The notes: generated by a model from the letters alone, not told the origin. Positions 24,744 to 34,606 are shown, numbered from the stretch's first letter. The stretch is DNA of 64,000 bases from Actinomycetota bacterium (GCA_009701885.1 WLJH01000007.1:1-64000); one strand, 5' to 3'. Numbers and translations are program-made.

Positions 24744-26252
24744 ATGGCGACCCACGCACCCGACCAGCGCTCGATCGACGGCGCGATGGACCGCGAGGAG
24801 CAGAAGCCCACGGTGGTGGTGCTCTTCGGTGCGGTCGGCGACCTGTCCAAGCGCAAGCTCCTGCCGGGTCTGCTGCACCTCTTCCAGGCCGACCTGCTCA
24901 ACGACGCCCGGATCGTTGGGACCTCGCTCGAGGAGGTCGACACCGAGGAGTTCCGGCGGATCGCGCGGCAGGCCGTCGACGAGCACGGCGACTCGTGCTC
25001 GGAGCAGGTGTGGGCGGAGTTCGTGGAGCTGCTGACCTACGTGCCGCAGAAGGCCGGGACCGAGGCGCTGGCCCAGGAGGTACGCCGGGTCGAGGAGCTG
25101 CTGCCGGGAGCGCCGCAGGAAAAGCGGCGGCTGCACTACCTCTCGGTGCCGCCGCGAGCGGCGCTGGCGGTCGTCAAGCAGCTGCACGACGCCGACCTGG
25201 TCGAGCGGTCGCGGATCGTGATGGAGAAGCCGTTCGGCACCGACCTCGAGTCGGCGAAGGCGCTCAACGCGCGGGTGCACGAGGTGTTCGCCGAGGAGCA
25301 GGTCTTCCGGATCGACCACTTCCTCGGCAAGGAAGCAGCACAGAACATCCTGGCCTTCCGTTTCGCCAACGGGCTCTTCGAGCCGATCTGGAACCGCAAC
25401 TTCATCGACCACGTGCAGATCGACGTCCCGGAGACGCTGGGGCTCGAGGGGCGCACGGCGTTCTACGAGACCACCGGTGCCTACCGCGACATGGTCGTCA
25501 CGCACCTCATGCAGGTGCTGGCGTTCGCGGCGATGGAGCCGCCGACGTCCTTGACCCCCGGCCCGATCAGCGACGAGAAGCTCAAGGTCTTCCGGTCGAT
25601 GAAGCCGCTGGACCCGAGCAAGGTCGTGCGTGGGCAGTACCAGGGCTACCGCGGCAAGGAGGAGGTCGCCGACGAGTCCGACACCGAGACCTTCGTCGCG
25701 CTGCGGGTCGACATCGACAACTGGCGCTGGGCCGGCGTGCCGTTCTACCTGCGGACCGGCAAGAAGCTCGCGGAAGGCGCGCGGATCATCTCGATCGCCT
25801 TCAAGGAGCCGCCGCTGAGCATGTTCCCCGAGGGTTCCAACGTCGGCACCCAGGGCCCGGACCACCTCACCTTCGACCTGGCCGACCAGTCGCGGATGTC
25901 GCTGTCGTTCTACGGCAAGCGACCGGGTCCGGGCATGAAGCTCGACAAGCTCTCGATGCAGTTCGCCACCCACGACACCCCGTCCTCGGGCCTGGTGCTC
26001 GAGGCCTACGAGCGGCTCATCCACGACGCGATGCGCGGCGACCACACGCTCTTCACCACCGCCTCCGGCATCGAGGAGCTGTGGGCGAAGTCGATGCCGC
26101 TGCTGGAGAACCCGCCGCCGGTGCGGTCCTACCAGCCGGGCTCGTGGGGCCCCAACGCGATCCACCAGCTCATCGCGCCACACGCCTGGCGGCTGCCCTT
26201 CGAGCGGGCCTGGCGCGAGTCGGACGGCGCGGGCAGAGAGGTGGACGGCTGA
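24744..26252 (+). CDS. zwf: Glucose-6-phosphate 1-dehydrogenase
   Basis: A 502-residue enzyme oxidising glucose 6-phosphate to the lactone with NAD(P)+. NADP-binding start: VVLFGAVGDLSKRKLLPGLLHLF. Active site: RIDHFLGKEAAQNILAFRFANGLFEP. Others are MEKPFGTDL and FYLRTGKKL, with a C-terminal WGPNAIHQLIAPHAW. Length is normal. It stands alone rather than in the usual actinobacterial tkt-tal-zwf-opcA cluster, so it may be an extra paralogue. The upstream in-frame start at 24726 would bury the -10 hexamer, so 24744 is preferred. Confidence 0.93.
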   Translation: MATHAPDQRSIDGAMDREEQKPTVVVLFGAVGDLSKRKLLPGLLHLFQADLLNDARIVGTSLEEVDTEEFRRIARQAVDEHGDSCSEQVWAEFVELLTYVPQKAGTEALAQEVRRVEELLPGAPQEKRRLHYLSVPPRAALAVVKQLHDADLVERSRIVMEKPFGTDLESAKALNARVHEVFAEEQVFRIDHFLGKEAAQNILAFRFANGLFEPIWNRNFIDHVQIDVPETLGLEGRTAFYETTGAYRDMVVTHLMQVLAFAAMEPPTSLTPGPISDEKLKVFRSMKPLDPSKVVRGQYQGYRGKEEVADESDTETFVALRVDIDNWRWAGVPFYLRTGKKLAEGARIISIAFKEPPLSMFPEGSNVGTQGPDHLTFDLADQSRMSLSFYGKRPGPGMKLDKLSMQFATHDTPSSGLVLEAYERLIHDAMRGDHTLFTTASGIEELWAKSMPLLENPPPVRSYQPGSWGPNAIHQLIAPHAWRLPFERAWRESDGAGREVDG

Positions 26253-26262
26253 GGAGTCGGGG

Positions 26263-26625
26263 TCAGGAGCCGGAGGGGTAGCCGGCGTCCTCCATGTCGC
26301 CCAGGCCACCGCCGTCGATCACGTCGGTGAAGCCGGCGTCGCGCATCCGGGCCACGGCGTCGGCCGAGCGGCTGCCGGAGCGGCAGTAGACGACGTACGA
26401 CGCCTCGGGGTCCAGCTCGCCGAGCCGGTCGTCGAAGTCGGGGGCGGTGACGTCGATGTTCACCGCACCCTCGACGTGGCCATCGTCGAACTCGGCCGGG
26501 GTGCGCACGTCGATGATTGTGGCGCCGGAGTCGACCGCGGAGGAGATCGAGGCGCTGCCGTCGCCGCTCGAGCAGGCGGTGAGCGCGAGGAGCAGGGCGG
26601 CCAGCAGGGACACGAGACGGGTCAT
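26263..26625 (-). CDS. Rhodanese-domain lipoprotein
   Basis: A 120-residue lipoprotein with lipobox LTACSS and a single rhodanese domain: TIIDVRTPAEFDDGHVEGAVNI and the active-site loop YCRSGSRSADA with the persulfide cysteine. It should carry sulfane sulfur outside the membrane. It converges with zwf (10-nt gap). ATG at 26625 is chosen because TATCCT lies 6 nt upstream and the signal peptide begins there; the ATG at 26667 would add a non-signal extension. Confidence 0.9.
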   Translation of the reverse strand: MTRLVSLLAALLLALTACSSGDGSASISSAVDSGATIIDVRTPAEFDDGHVEGAVNIDVTAPDFDDRLGELDPEASYVVYCRSGSRSADAVARMRDAGFTDVIDGGGLGDMEDAGYPSGS

Positions 26626-26631
26626 GCGCCG

Positions 26632-26637
26632 AGGATA
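26632..26637 (-). promoter_or_regulatory. -10 hexamer TATCCT, leaderless start
   Basis: Minus strand TATCCT lies 6 nt before the rhodanese ATG. Confidence 0.55.
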
Positions 26638-26659
26638 GCGACAACCCCCCAAGGGGATA

Positions 26660-27511
26660 TCAGACACCGGGCTCCGAGCGGGGGTCGTCCTCCCAGCGCC
26701 GGCCGCCCATGTCGATCCCGCGGCGGGTGTTGGCCATCGACGTCACGACCGTGGTGCCGAGCGGACCGTGCCGGTCGAAGACGGTGCAGCTGCTCACCGC
26801 GACCCCGTCGACCTCCACCCGGTCCAGGGCGCGCAGTCCCACGGTCACCCCGATCGGCAGCCGAGCCAGGGTGAGGGTCACGTCGGCGTTGATGTGCTGC
26901 ACGCCGGCGCTGCCCCAGTTCGAGGCCAGGCTGGTCCCGTCGGCCGAGGCCGCGACCGCCTGGAACGGCGTGACCGGCTCGCCGAGGACGATCGCGGGGG
27001 CGGTGTTCCAGTAGGTCTTGCGCGAGCCGTCCTGGTGCTGGCGGAAGTCCTGGGACCAGCCGGCGTCGCTGTGGATGAACGGCACGTGCGGCTGGTCGGT
27101 CACGGGTGCGACGTTCAGCGGCGGCGGCTCGGGCCGGTCGGGGTTGGACCAGGTGTCGCCGGGCGCGTCCTCGGACGGGCGCAGCCACAGCGTCGAGGCC
27201 CGCGCGGTGGGGCCGGACTCCTGGTGCAGGGTCACGTCCACGAGCATGAGCCGGCGGCTCTCGCGGACCACCTCGGCGGTCGTCCACGCGGGCTGCATGC
27301 GCGTGGGGGCGAAGAGGTCCACGGTGACCCGGGTCGGCACCAGCTCGGGTCGGCGCCGTCGTGCGACGGACTCGGCCGCGCGCCCCAGCAGGCCGGCCAC
27401 CGCGACGCCGTGCGCCTGGTCCTCCGACCAGCTGCTCATCGCCAGGTGCAGCGGCTCGACCGCGTCCTGCTGCGCGTGGTCGGGCAGGGGGCGGAAGAAG
27501 GCGAGGTCCAC
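26660..27511 (-). CDS. Acyl-CoA thioesterase family protein (double hot-dog, TesB-like)
   Basis: A 283-residue protein with two hot-dog halves. First: HLAMSSWSEDQAHGVAVAGLLGRAAE and PTRVTVDLFAPTRMQPAW. Second: PFQAVAASADGTSLASNWGS, HINADVTLTLARLPIG and FDRHGPLGTTVVTSMANTR. These motifs suit acyl-CoA thioesterase domain proteins found widely in actinobacteria; the acyl chain is unknown. GTG at 27511 is favoured by TACCCT 6 nt before it. Confidence 0.82.
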   Translation of the reverse strand: MDLAFFRPLPDHAQQDAVEPLHLAMSSWSEDQAHGVAVAGLLGRAAESVARRRRPELVPTRVTVDLFAPTRMQPAWTTAEVVRESRRLMLVDVTLHQESGPTARASTLWLRPSEDAPGDTWSNPDRPEPPPLNVAPVTDQPHVPFIHSDAGWSQDFRQHQDGSRKTYWNTAPAIVLGEPVTPFQAVAASADGTSLASNWGSAGVQHINADVTLTLARLPIGVTVGLRALDRVEVDGVAVSSCTVFDRHGPLGTTVVTSMANTRRGIDMGGRRWEDDPRSEPGV

Positions 27512-27517
27512 GTGCGG

Positions 27518-27523
27518 AGGGTA
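27518..27523 (-). promoter_or_regulatory. -10 hexamer TACCCT, leaderless start
   Basis: Minus strand TACCCT lies 6 nt before the thioesterase GTG. Confidence 0.5.
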
Positions 27524-27542
27524 CGGGCCGCGCGGGGCGGGG

Positions 27543-28436
27543 TCAGGCCAGGCCGGCCTTGCGGGCGAGGCGGTCGGCGAGCTCGGCGGGGTCGAGCTCG
27601 TCGGCGAGGATCCGGGAGGTCGCCCAGCCCGAGGTGTCCAGGCCGGAGAGCCGCGTGAAGACATGGAGGTCGTCGGCGTAGGAGTCGGCCAGCAGCCGGA
27701 GGTCCTCGCCGGTCGGCGGGGCGGCGTCCAGCCGGCGCTCGTGCGAGTTGCGGGGGCGGGGGTCGATCTCGCGGCCGAAGCGGTGCAGCCCCAGGAAGTC
27801 GGTCATCGCGTCCAGCGCCGCCGCCGGGTCGGCCACGACGTCGTCGAAGCGCATCAGCAGCATCCGCTCGCGCGGCAGGTGCTCCAGCGCCCGGCGCAGC
27901 TGGGCGCCGTAGAGCCCGCGCGAGACCACGGAGTACTGCCGGGCGTCACGCTTGCTCCAGCCCTCCGGGACCTCGTGCACCCCGGGGGTGCGCATCCGGA
28001 TCAGCTCGCCGAAGCCGGGGTACTCCCGCTTGGCGTCGAGCTTGTCGGTGAGCATCGTCCACTGCGAGAACGCCCGCTCGATCGGGTCGCGGAAGCACAG
28101 CACCAGCTGCACCTCGGGGCCCCCGGTGGCGGCCAGGTGGGCGTCGTAGGCCGCGATCCGCTCCATCGCCCCCGGCCAGAAGAAGTACGACGGGGTGGAG
28201 TCGATCGCGCGACGGGCGAGCCCGGCCTGGTCCTCCCGCGGGACGGTGCCGTAGGCGGAGTAGTCCGGCGCCGACCAGTCGAGGCTGTCGTCGTCGAAGA
28301 AGTGCCGCTCCTTGACCCCGTGCCGGGCCACGTGGCGGTGCCGCACGAGCAGGGCGTGGAGCGTGCCGGAGGCGCCCTTCTGGACCCCGCCCAGGATGAT
28401 GCTCACGGGGAGGAAGGTGGGGTCGGCTGGGCTCAC
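27543..28436 (-). CDS. PAPS-dependent sulfotransferase
   Basis: A 297-residue enzyme. The 5'-phosphosulfate loop is GGVQKGASGTLHALL near the N-terminus. KERHFFDD, DSTPSYFFWPGA and the 3'-phosphate motif LVLCFRDPIERAFSQW follow, then MLLMRFDDVVADP. It transfers sulfate from PAPS to an acceptor, possibly a glycolipid or surface glycan. A secreted sulfatase lies 15 kb away, but there is no operon link. GTG at 28436 is supported by TAGACT 8 nt upstream; the longer frame running through the histidine kinase is a shadow. Confidence 0.9.
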   Translation of the reverse strand: MSPADPTFLPVSIILGGVQKGASGTLHALLVRHRHVARHGVKERHFFDDDSLDWSAPDYSAYGTVPREDQAGLARRAIDSTPSYFFWPGAMERIAAYDAHLAATGGPEVQLVLCFRDPIERAFSQWTMLTDKLDAKREYPGFGELIRMRTPGVHEVPEGWSKRDARQYSVVSRGLYGAQLRRALEHLPRERMLLMRFDDVVADPAAALDAMTDFLGLHRFGREIDPRPRNSHERRLDAAPPTGEDLRLLADSYADDLHVFTRLSGLDTSGWATSRILADELDPAELADRLARKAGLA

Positions 28437-28444
28437 GGGGGCTG

Positions 28445-28450
28445 AGTCTA
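28445..28450 (-). promoter_or_regulatory. -10 hexamer TAGACT, leaderless start
   Basis: Minus strand TAGACT lies 8 nt before the sulfotransferase GTG and just after the kinase stop, in the 11-nt gap and kinase end. Confidence 0.4.
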
Positions 28451-29854
28451 GGTACCGACGTCCACGAGGGTCGGGCTGCCGGGCAGCTCGAGCACCAGCC
28501 GGGCCCCGCCGTGGGGCGAGCGCTCGGCCCGCACGGAGCCCGCGTGCCGCGCGGCGGCCTGCGCGACGATCGAGAGCCCGAGGCCCGAGCCGGGCATCGC
28601 GCGGGACTCCTCGGAGCGGTAGAAGCGGTCGAAGACGTGCGGCAGGTCGTGCTCGGCGATGCCCGGGCCCTCGTCGTCGACGGTGAGGACGCCCCGGTCC
28701 AGGTGCACGCGCACGGTGCCGCCCGGCGGGCTCCACTTCGCGGCGTTGTCGAGCAGGTTGGTGACCGCCCGCTCGAGGGTGCCGGTCTCGCCCTGGACCA
28801 CCCAGGGCGTCGTCTCGACCTCGAAGTGCAGGGACGGCGCTCGTCGGCGTACGCGCTCGACGGCGTGGTCGACGGCCTCGGCGAGCTCGACGGCCTCCAC
28901 GACGGTGGGCAGCGGCTCGTCGCGGGCCAGCTCCACCAGGTCGCCCACCAGCTGGCTGAGCTCCTCGATCTGGGCGGCGACGTCGGCGAGCAGCTCGGCG
29001 CGCGCCCCGGCCGGCAGCGGCAGCCCGCCCGCGTCGGCCTGGCCGAGGAGCTCGATGTTGGTGCGCAGCGACGTGAGCGGGGTGCGCAGCTCGTGGCCGG
29101 CGTCGGCGACCAGCTGCCGCTGCCGCGTGCGGGAGAGCTCGAGCGCCAGCAGCATCTGGTTGAAGGCGGTCGCCAGACGGGCGACCTCGTCGTCGCCCTC
29201 GACCTGGATCGGGGTCAGCTGCTCGGTCCGCGCGATCGTCTCGACCGCCCCGGTCAGCCGGCGCACCGGGCGAAGGCCGTTGCTCGCGACGGCCCAGCCG
29301 GCGATGCCCGCGGTGATCATCCCGGCGATGCCGAACAGGACGGTGACGAAGCCGAGCTTGCCGAGCACCCGCTCCTGCGGGGCCAGGGACTGCGCGAGCA
29401 CCAGCGCCTGGCCCTGCCCCGAGGCGCCGGCCGGCACCGCCACGACCCGGAAGCGCTCCTCCCCGGTGTCGACCGTGCGCAGGGAGAACGGCTCCTGGCG
29501 CAGCGCCACGGCCAGCTCCTCCTCGCCGAGGGAGATCTGCGGGTCGCCGGCCCGGTCCGCGGAGAAGATCGGGGGGTTCTCGTCGAGGTCGATGAAGGCG
29601 ATCCGGATGTCGCCGGCACCCAGCGCCCACGGCGGGATGTCGGCGCGGACGCTGTTGGCGAGCGTGGTCTGGGTGGCGGCCTGCTGGGCGCGCTCGAGCA
29701 GCGAGGCGTCCAGCGAGCTGCCGAGCTGGACCCGCGTGGTGACGAAGGCGCCCAGGGCCACGAAGGCGACGGCGAGGCCCACCGCGATCGTCGTCAGGAG
29801 CGTGACCCGGCTGGCCAGCGAGCGGCGGTAGTGCCAGCGCTCGCGGCTCCTCAT
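28448..29854 (-). CDS. Sensor histidine kinase (MprB-like)
   Basis: 468 residues. Transmembrane segments lie at about 16-40 and 165-190, flanking an extracytoplasmic sensor (about 41-164). A HAMP domain, then the phospho-acceptor [20 protein letters not shown], the N box [15 protein letters not shown], the G1 box [20 protein letters not shown] and the G2 box GSGLGLSIV follow. Its start overlaps the response-regulator stop by 4 bp (ATGA), so the pair is one transcription unit. MprAB in mycobacteria responds to envelope stress; the signal here is unknown. Confidence 0.93.
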   Translation of the reverse strand: MRSRERWHYRRSLASRVTLLTTIAVGLAVAFVALGAFVTTRVQLGSSLDASLLERAQQAATQTTLANSVRADIPPWALGAGDIRIAFIDLDENPPIFSADRAGDPQISLGEEELAVALRQEPFSLRTVDTGEERFRVVAVPAGASGQGQALVLAQSLAPQERVLGKLGFVTVLFGIAGMITAGIAGWAVASNGLRPVRRLTGAVETIARTEQLTPIQVEGDDEVARLATAFNQMLLALELSRTRQRQLVADAGHELRTPLTSLRTNIELLGQADAGGLPLPAGARAELLADVAAQIEELSQLVGDLVELARDEPLPTVVEAVELAEAVDHAVERVRRRAPSLHFEVETTPWVVQGETGTLERAVTNLLDNAAKWSPPGGTVRVHLDRGVLTVDDEGPGIAEHDLPHVFDRFYRSEESRAMPGSGLGLSIVAQAAARHAGSVRAERSPHGGARLVLELPGSPTLVDVGT

Positions 29855-30567
29855 GACTCCTTGAGCACGTAGCCCACACCGCGCACGGTGTGCAGCAGCC
29901 GCGGCTCGCCCTCGGCCTCGGTCTTGCGGCGCAGGTAGCCGACGTAGACCTCGAGGGAGTTGGCGGTCGTGGGGAAGTCGTAGCCCCAGACCTCCTCGAG
30001 GATGAAGGAGCGCTCCAGCACCCGGCGCGGCCGGCGCAGGAACATCTCCAGCAGCGCGAACTCCGTGCGGGTCAGCTCGATCAGCCGCTCGCCGCGCCGC
30101 ACCTCGCGGGTGGCGGTGTCCATGGAGAGGTCGGCGAAGGAGAGCACCTCGTCGGCGTGGCCCTCGGCCGGGGTGACCCGGCGCAGCAGGGCACGCAGCC
30201 GGGCCAGCAGCTCAGCCAGCGCGAAGGGCTTGGTGAGGTAGTCGTCGGCCCCGGCGTCCAGGCCCTCGACCCGGTCGCCGACCGCGTCTCGCGCCGTGAG
30301 CACCAGGATGGGTACGTCGTTGCCGGCCGTCCGCAGGGCGCGGGTCGTCTCCAGGCCCCCGAGCCGCGGCATCATCACGTCCATCACGACCACGTCGGGT
30401 CGCGCCGAGCCGATCGAGGCCAGGGCCTCGGCGCCGTCGTGGGCCAGCGACACGGCGTACCCGTTGAACTCCAGGCTGCGGCGCAGGGACTCGCGCACGG
30501 CCTTGTCGTCGTCGACGACCAGGACGCGGTGCTTCGCGTCGGTGCGGTCGGCGGCGGGTGCGGTCAC
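29851..30567 (-). CDS. OmpR-family response regulator (MprA-like)
   Basis: A 238-residue regulator. The receiver domain has [12 protein letters not shown], the phospho-acceptor in [12 protein letters not shown], the T in LVLTARDAV and K in YLTKPFAL. The winged-helix DNA-binding domain shows [22 protein letters not shown] and [13 protein letters not shown]. It pairs with the overlapping kinase. GTG at 30567 is the farthest upstream plausible start. Confidence 0.93.
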   Translation of the reverse strand: MTAPAADRTDAKHRVLVVDDDKAVRESLRRSLEFNGYAVSLAHDGAEALASIGSARPDVVVMDVMMPRLGGLETTRALRTAGNDVPILVLTARDAVGDRVEGLDAGADDYLTKPFALAELLARLRALLRRVTPAEGHADEVLSFADLSMDTATREVRRGERLIELTRTEFALLEMFLRRPRRVLERSFILEEVWGYDFPTTANSLEVYVGYLRRKTEAEGEPRLLHTVRGVGYVLKES

Positions 30568-30707
30568 GGTCCCACTGTGCCAGGCAGGGCTGAGCGCGGG
30601 CTGAGAGCCGGGGGCCTGAGGAGGGGTGCCGACCGGGCCCGCGGCGGGGTACGGTCCCCACCAGACGGGGCGGCGTGGACGAGCGGCCCCCAGGGCTGGG
30701 GGGCCTC

Positions 30708-33119
30708 ATGCGGATGAGTCGTGCCGTGCTGTCGGTGGTGCTGCTGTGCGGAGGGCTGGGCACGACCGTGCCCGCGAGCGCGCACGAGGGGCACGGCGGC
30801 CACGCCGGTGGTGACCGACCCGCGAGCGCCGGACTCTCCTCGACGACGGCGTCGGCGCCGGCCCGGGCGGCCGAGCCCGGTCTGCCCGACCGCTTCCGTG
30901 ACGAGACGGTGATCGGCGGGCTCACCGAGCCGACGGCGGTGGACTTCGCGCCCGACGGCACCGCCTTCGTGGCCCAGAAGTCCGGCGCGATCTCCACCTA
31001 CGACCGCCAGGCCGACGGGACGTGGGCGGATCCCAGCCCCGGTGAGTTCGCCAACCTGCGCAGCGCGGTCCACAACTACTACGACCGCGGCCTGCTCGGG
31101 CTCGCCGTCGACCCGACCTTCCCGGAGCGCCCCTACGTCTACGTCGTCTACACGTGGGACCGCGACCCGCGCGACCCCGGCCGCGTCCCCGGGTGGGGCG
31201 AGCCGGACGGCTTCTACGACGAGTGCGCCGAGCCCGCGGGGAGCGGGCCCGACGGGATGTCTCCCGGGTGCGTCGTGCAGGCGCGGGTCTCCCGGCTCAC
31301 CGCGACGCCCGGCCCCGACGGCTGGTCGTTGGCACCGGGAGGCGAGAAGCCGCTGGTGGACGCCTACTGCCTCCAGTTCCCGTCGCACGCGGCGGGCTCG
31401 GTCCAGGTCGGGCCGGACGGCTACCTCTACGCCAGCGTCGGTGAGGGTGCCTCCTTCGACTTCGCCGACCGCGGCCAGGTCGGGAACCCGTGCGGCGACC
31501 CGCAGGACGAGGGCGGGTCGATGCGCAGCCAGGACCTGCTGACGTCCGGTGACCCGGTCGGGCTGAACGGCTCGGTCGTCCGGATCGACCCCGACACCGG
31601 CGCGCCCGCCCCGGGCAACCCCGTGCACCCGCAGGGCGAGCTCGCCTCCAGCGCGATCGCCATCGGGCTGCGCAACCCCTTCCGCTTCACCTTCCGCCCC
31701 GGCACCGGCGAGCGGCCCGAGCTGTGGGTCGGCGACGTCGGCGGCAACGGCTTCGAGGAGGTCGACCGGGTCGTCGACGCCTCGTCCGTGGGTCCCTCGG
31801 CGCGCAACTTCGGGTGGCCCTGCTTCGAGGGGCCGGGCCGCAACCCGGAGTTCCAGGCGCTCGACCTGCCGGTCTGCGAGCGGCTGTACCGCGAGGGCGG
31901 GGTGACGGCGCCGTACTTCTCCTACGAGACCCGGGGCGACAGCCTCTCCGACGACGAGGGCTGTGCGAGCGGCACCGCCTCGATCTCGGGCGTGCAGTTC
32001 CTCGGTGGGACCTACCCCGAGAGGTACGCCGGTGGGCTGGCCTTCAGCGACTTCTCCCGCCGGTGCGTCTTCGTCCTGCTCCCGGGGGCCGACGGCCTGC
32101 CGGACCCCGACCGCGTCGAGCCGCTGGTCACCGGGGCCCTCTCCCCGGTCGACCTGACGACCGGTCCCGAGGGGGACCTCTACTACGTCTCCTACGGCAC
32201 CGACGAGCGCGGCTTCCCGCTGCCTGGCAACGGGGCGATCCGCCGGGTGCACCACTACCCGGGCAACCTGCCGCCGACCGCCCGGCTGGAGGTCCTGGGC
32301 GAGCCCTACGGCGACGTCCCGCTCGAGGTGTCCCTCGACGCGTCCGGCAGCCGCGACGAGGGGTCCATGACCTACGCATGGGACCTCGACGGCGACGGGG
32401 TCTACGACGACGCCATCGGTCCGAGGGCCGGCCGCACCTACACCGACGGGGACACCAACGTGCTGGTCGGCGTGCGGGTCACCGACGAGGACGGCGCCAC
32501 GAGCACCGCCCAGCAGTGGCTCTACCCGGGCAACACCCCGCCGACGCTGACCATCGAGAAGCCGACCGACACCACCACCTTCGCCGTCGGCGACCAGATC
32601 GACCTCGTGGCCAGCGGCAGCGACGCCGAGGACGGCAGCTACGCCTCGCGTGCGGACAAGTTCTCCTGGACCGTCTCGGTGCGGCACTGCCCGTCGGTGT
32701 GCCACACGCACCCGTTCACGACCTTCCAGTACCAGAACGTCGTCGAGGGCAGGTTCTTCGCACCCGACCACGAGTACAAGTCGACCATCCTGCTCACCGC
32801 GTCGGTCATCGACGACCGCAACATGACGGTCTTCGAGTCCATCGAGCTCCAGCCGCGGCCCAGCGAGGTGACGCTCTCGAGCAAGCCCCGGGGGGCCAGG
32901 CTCAAGGCCACCGGCCACGTCGGCGAGGGCACCTACACCTACATCGAGAACAGCCGGCTCACGGTCTCCGCCCCCAAGCGGCAGAGGATCCGCGGCAAGG
33001 TCTGGCTCTTCGAGCGGTGGAGCGACGGCGGGGCGCGCACGCACGAGGTGGTCGCGGCGCAGGGTGGCGTCGACCTGCGCGCGGTCTACCGCGCGAAGAA
33101 GGGCAAGCGCAAGCGGTAG
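30708..33119 (+). CDS. Secreted PQQ-type glucose/sorbosone dehydrogenase with PKD domain
   Basis: About 803 residues. A signal peptide ending ASAHEGHGG leads into a His/Gly-rich stretch. The beta-propeller dehydrogenase domain follows: LTEPTAVDFAPDGTAFVAQ, GLLGLAVDPTFPE, YASVGEGASFDF, AIGLRNPFRFTF, WVGDVGGNGFEEVD, FGWPCFEG. From about residue 520 a PKD-type repeat appears (VSLDASGSRDEGSMTYAWDLDGDG), then another Ig-like region and a basic tail KKGKRKR. It likely oxidises a sugar outside the cell. A TACGGT hexamer at 30650-30655 may be the -10. GTG at 30675 and ATG at 30714 are alternative starts. Confidence 0.88.
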   Translation: MRMSRAVLSVVLLCGGLGTTVPASAHEGHGGHAGGDRPASAGLSSTTASAPARAAEPGLPDRFRDETVIGGLTEPTAVDFAPDGTAFVAQKSGAISTYDRQADGTWADPSPGEFANLRSAVHNYYDRGLLGLAVDPTFPERPYVYVVYTWDRDPRDPGRVPGWGEPDGFYDECAEPAGSGPDGMSPGCVVQARVSRLTATPGPDGWSLAPGGEKPLVDAYCLQFPSHAAGSVQVGPDGYLYASVGEGASFDFADRGQVGNPCGDPQDEGGSMRSQDLLTSGDPVGLNGSVVRIDPDTGAPAPGNPVHPQGELASSAIAIGLRNPFRFTFRPGTGERPELWVGDVGGNGFEEVDRVVDASSVGPSARNFGWPCFEGPGRNPEFQALDLPVCERLYREGGVTAPYFSYETRGDSLSDDEGCASGTASISGVQFLGGTYPERYAGGLAFSDFSRRCVFVLLPGADGLPDPDRVEPLVTGALSPVDLTTGPEGDLYYVSYGTDERGFPLPGNGAIRRVHHYPGNLPPTARLEVLGEPYGDVPLEVSLDASGSRDEGSMTYAWDLDGDGVYDDAIGPRAGRTYTDGDTNVLVGVRVTDEDGATSTAQQWLYPGNTPPTLTIEKPTDTTTFAVGDQIDLVASGSDAEDGSYASRADKFSWTVSVRHCPSVCHTHPFTTFQYQNVVEGRFFAPDHEYKSTILLTASVIDDRNMTVFESIELQPRPSEVTLSSKPRGARLKATGHVGEGTYTYIENSRLTVSAPKRQRIRGKVWLFERWSDGGARTHEVVAAQGGVDLRAVYRAKKGKRKR

Positions 33120-33132
33120 CCATCGCCGGTGG

Positions 33133-34026
33133 TCACAGGTAGCGGCCGGCCAGTCCGGCGGCGCGGGGGCCGTACCCGCCGCCGAAGAGGCAGGCGTGGA
33201 CGAGCAGCGGGAAGAGCTGGTGCAGCGCGACCCGGTCCTCCCAGCCCTCGGTGAGCGGGGCGACCGACTCGTAGCCCTCGAGCAGCTGCGGGAGGTGCGG
33301 CAGCCCGAAGAGGGCCAGCATCGCCAGGTCCACCTCCCGGTGACCGCCGTACGCCGCCGGGTCGACGAGCCAGCCGCGCGCAGGCGATCCCGGCGACTGG
33401 AGCGACGGGCCGCCCCAGACGACGTTGCCGTTCCACAGGTCGCCGTGCAGCCGGGCCGGCGGCTCCTCGGGGAGCAGCGTCGTGAGCCGCCCGACGACCG
33501 CCTCGATGCTCGCTGCCTGCTCGGCGGTGACGTGGCCGCGGTCGCGCCCGAGCTTGAGGTAGGGCAGCAGCCGGCGCACGGCGTAGAACTCCGCCCAGGT
33601 GTCGGTGGGTCGCTGCGGCAGCGGCAGCCGCCCGATGAACCCGTCGTGCTCGGCGCCGAACCCGGGGGCGCCTGCGGCGTGGGTGCGGGCGAGCCCGCGG
33701 CCGAGCTCGGCGGCGGCCTCCGGGGTGGGGCGCACCGGCTCGACCCAGCGCACCACCAGGCAGTCGGGCGCGACGGCCAGCAGGTCGGGGACCGGTGCGC
33801 CGTCGGCGCCCTCGGCCGCCTCGGCCAGCCACCGCAGCCCGGCGGCCTCACTCTCGAAGAAGCCGTCGGGCACGTGCGGTGCGGTCTTGGCCAGCGCCGT
33901 GGTGCCGTCGGAGAGCCGCAGCTTCGTGGCGTGGCAGGTGTCCCCGCCGGCCACGTCGGCGGTCGCCACGACGGCGGTGCCGAGCAGCTGCTCGGCCCGC
34001 TGCGCGATCCGCGGGGCGCGGGTCAC
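33133..34026 (-). CDS. Fructosamine kinase family protein
   Basis: A 297-residue kinase-like protein. The catalytic loop is ARLHGDLWNGNVVWG; the second metal/aspartate motif is LVDPAAYGGHREVDLAMLALFG. ALAKTAP may carry the ATP-binding lysine. The family phosphorylates ketosamines on glycated proteins so that they fall apart (deglycation). Its GTG overlaps the stop of the tyrosine phosphatase gene by 4 bp (GTGA), a phosphatase/kinase arrangement common in actinobacteria. Confidence 0.92.
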   Translation of the reverse strand: MTRAPRIAQRAEQLLGTAVVATADVAGGDTCHATKLRLSDGTTALAKTAPHVPDGFFESEAAGLRWLAEAAEGADGAPVPDLLAVAPDCLVVRWVEPVRPTPEAAAELGRGLARTHAAGAPGFGAEHDGFIGRLPLPQRPTDTWAEFYAVRRLLPYLKLGRDRGHVTAEQAASIEAVVGRLTTLLPEEPPARLHGDLWNGNVVWGGPSLQSPGSPARGWLVDPAAYGGHREVDLAMLALFGLPHLPQLLEGYESVAPLTEGWEDRVALHQLFPLLVHACLFGGGYGPRAAGLAGRYL

Positions 34027-34598
34027 GAGGCGTCCGGCCCCGCCCCGGCCGGAGGCCCGGCCAGCCCTGCGAGCACCGTCGGCAGCGCTGCGACCAGGGC
34101 GTCGCTCGTCCGCTCGACCATCCTCAGCACCTCCTCGAACCCGGAGTCCCCACCGTAGTAGGGGTCAGGGACCTCGCCACCCCGCCCGTCGGGGTCGAGG
34201 TCGCGGAAGAGCCGGACCCGCTCCGGCTCGGCGCTCGCACCGGCGCCGGCCGCGAGGGCCCGGGCGTCGGCGAGGTTCTGCTCGTCCATGGTGAGCAGCA
34301 GGTCGTGGTCGCCGAACCACTCCGGGGTCAGCTGCTGGGCCCGGTGGCGGCTCGGGTCCAGCCCGGCGGAGCGCAACGTGGCCGCCGAGCGCGGGTCCAT
34401 CGGCTTGCCCTCGTGCCAGCCGGCGGTGCCGCAGGAGTCGACGACGACGTACGGCGCCAGGCCGGCGGCCTCGACCCGGTCGCGCAGGACGACCTCGGCC
34501 ATCGGGGAGCGGCAGATGTTGCCCAGGCAGACCAGGCCGATCCGGTAGCGGCCCGGCTCGCGTGGCGGCGGGAGGAGGGACCCGTCGTTCGAGGTCAC
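34023..34598 (-). CDS. Low-molecular-weight protein tyrosine phosphatase
   Basis: 191 residues. The P-loop is VCLGNICRSPMAEVV with the nucleophile Cys24 and Arg30. DSCGTAGWHEGKPMD follows, and the general acid is in EVPDPYYGGDSGFEEV. The C-terminal Ala/Pro-rich tail is variable. It acts on phosphotyrosine or, in the actinobacterial pairing with fructosamine kinase, possibly on sugar phosphates of glycated proteins (inference). Confidence 0.93.
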   Translation of the reverse strand: MTSNDGSLLPPPREPGRYRIGLVCLGNICRSPMAEVVLRDRVEAAGLAPYVVVDSCGTAGWHEGKPMDPRSAATLRSAGLDPSRHRAQQLTPEWFGDHDLLLTMDEQNLADARALAAGAGASAEPERVRLFRDLDPDGRGGEVPDPYYGGDSGFEEVLRMVERTSDALVAALPTVLAGLAGPPAGAGPDAS

Positions 34599-34606
34599 GG
34601 CGCGGG

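Noticed and set aside
30564..33851. Minus-strand open frame of 1095 codons opposite the sugar dehydrogenase gene
   Set aside because: It is a compositional shadow typical of very high GC DNA. Its translation is Arg/Gly/Val-rich without any domain, while the plus-strand frame has a signal peptide and clear enzyme motifs.
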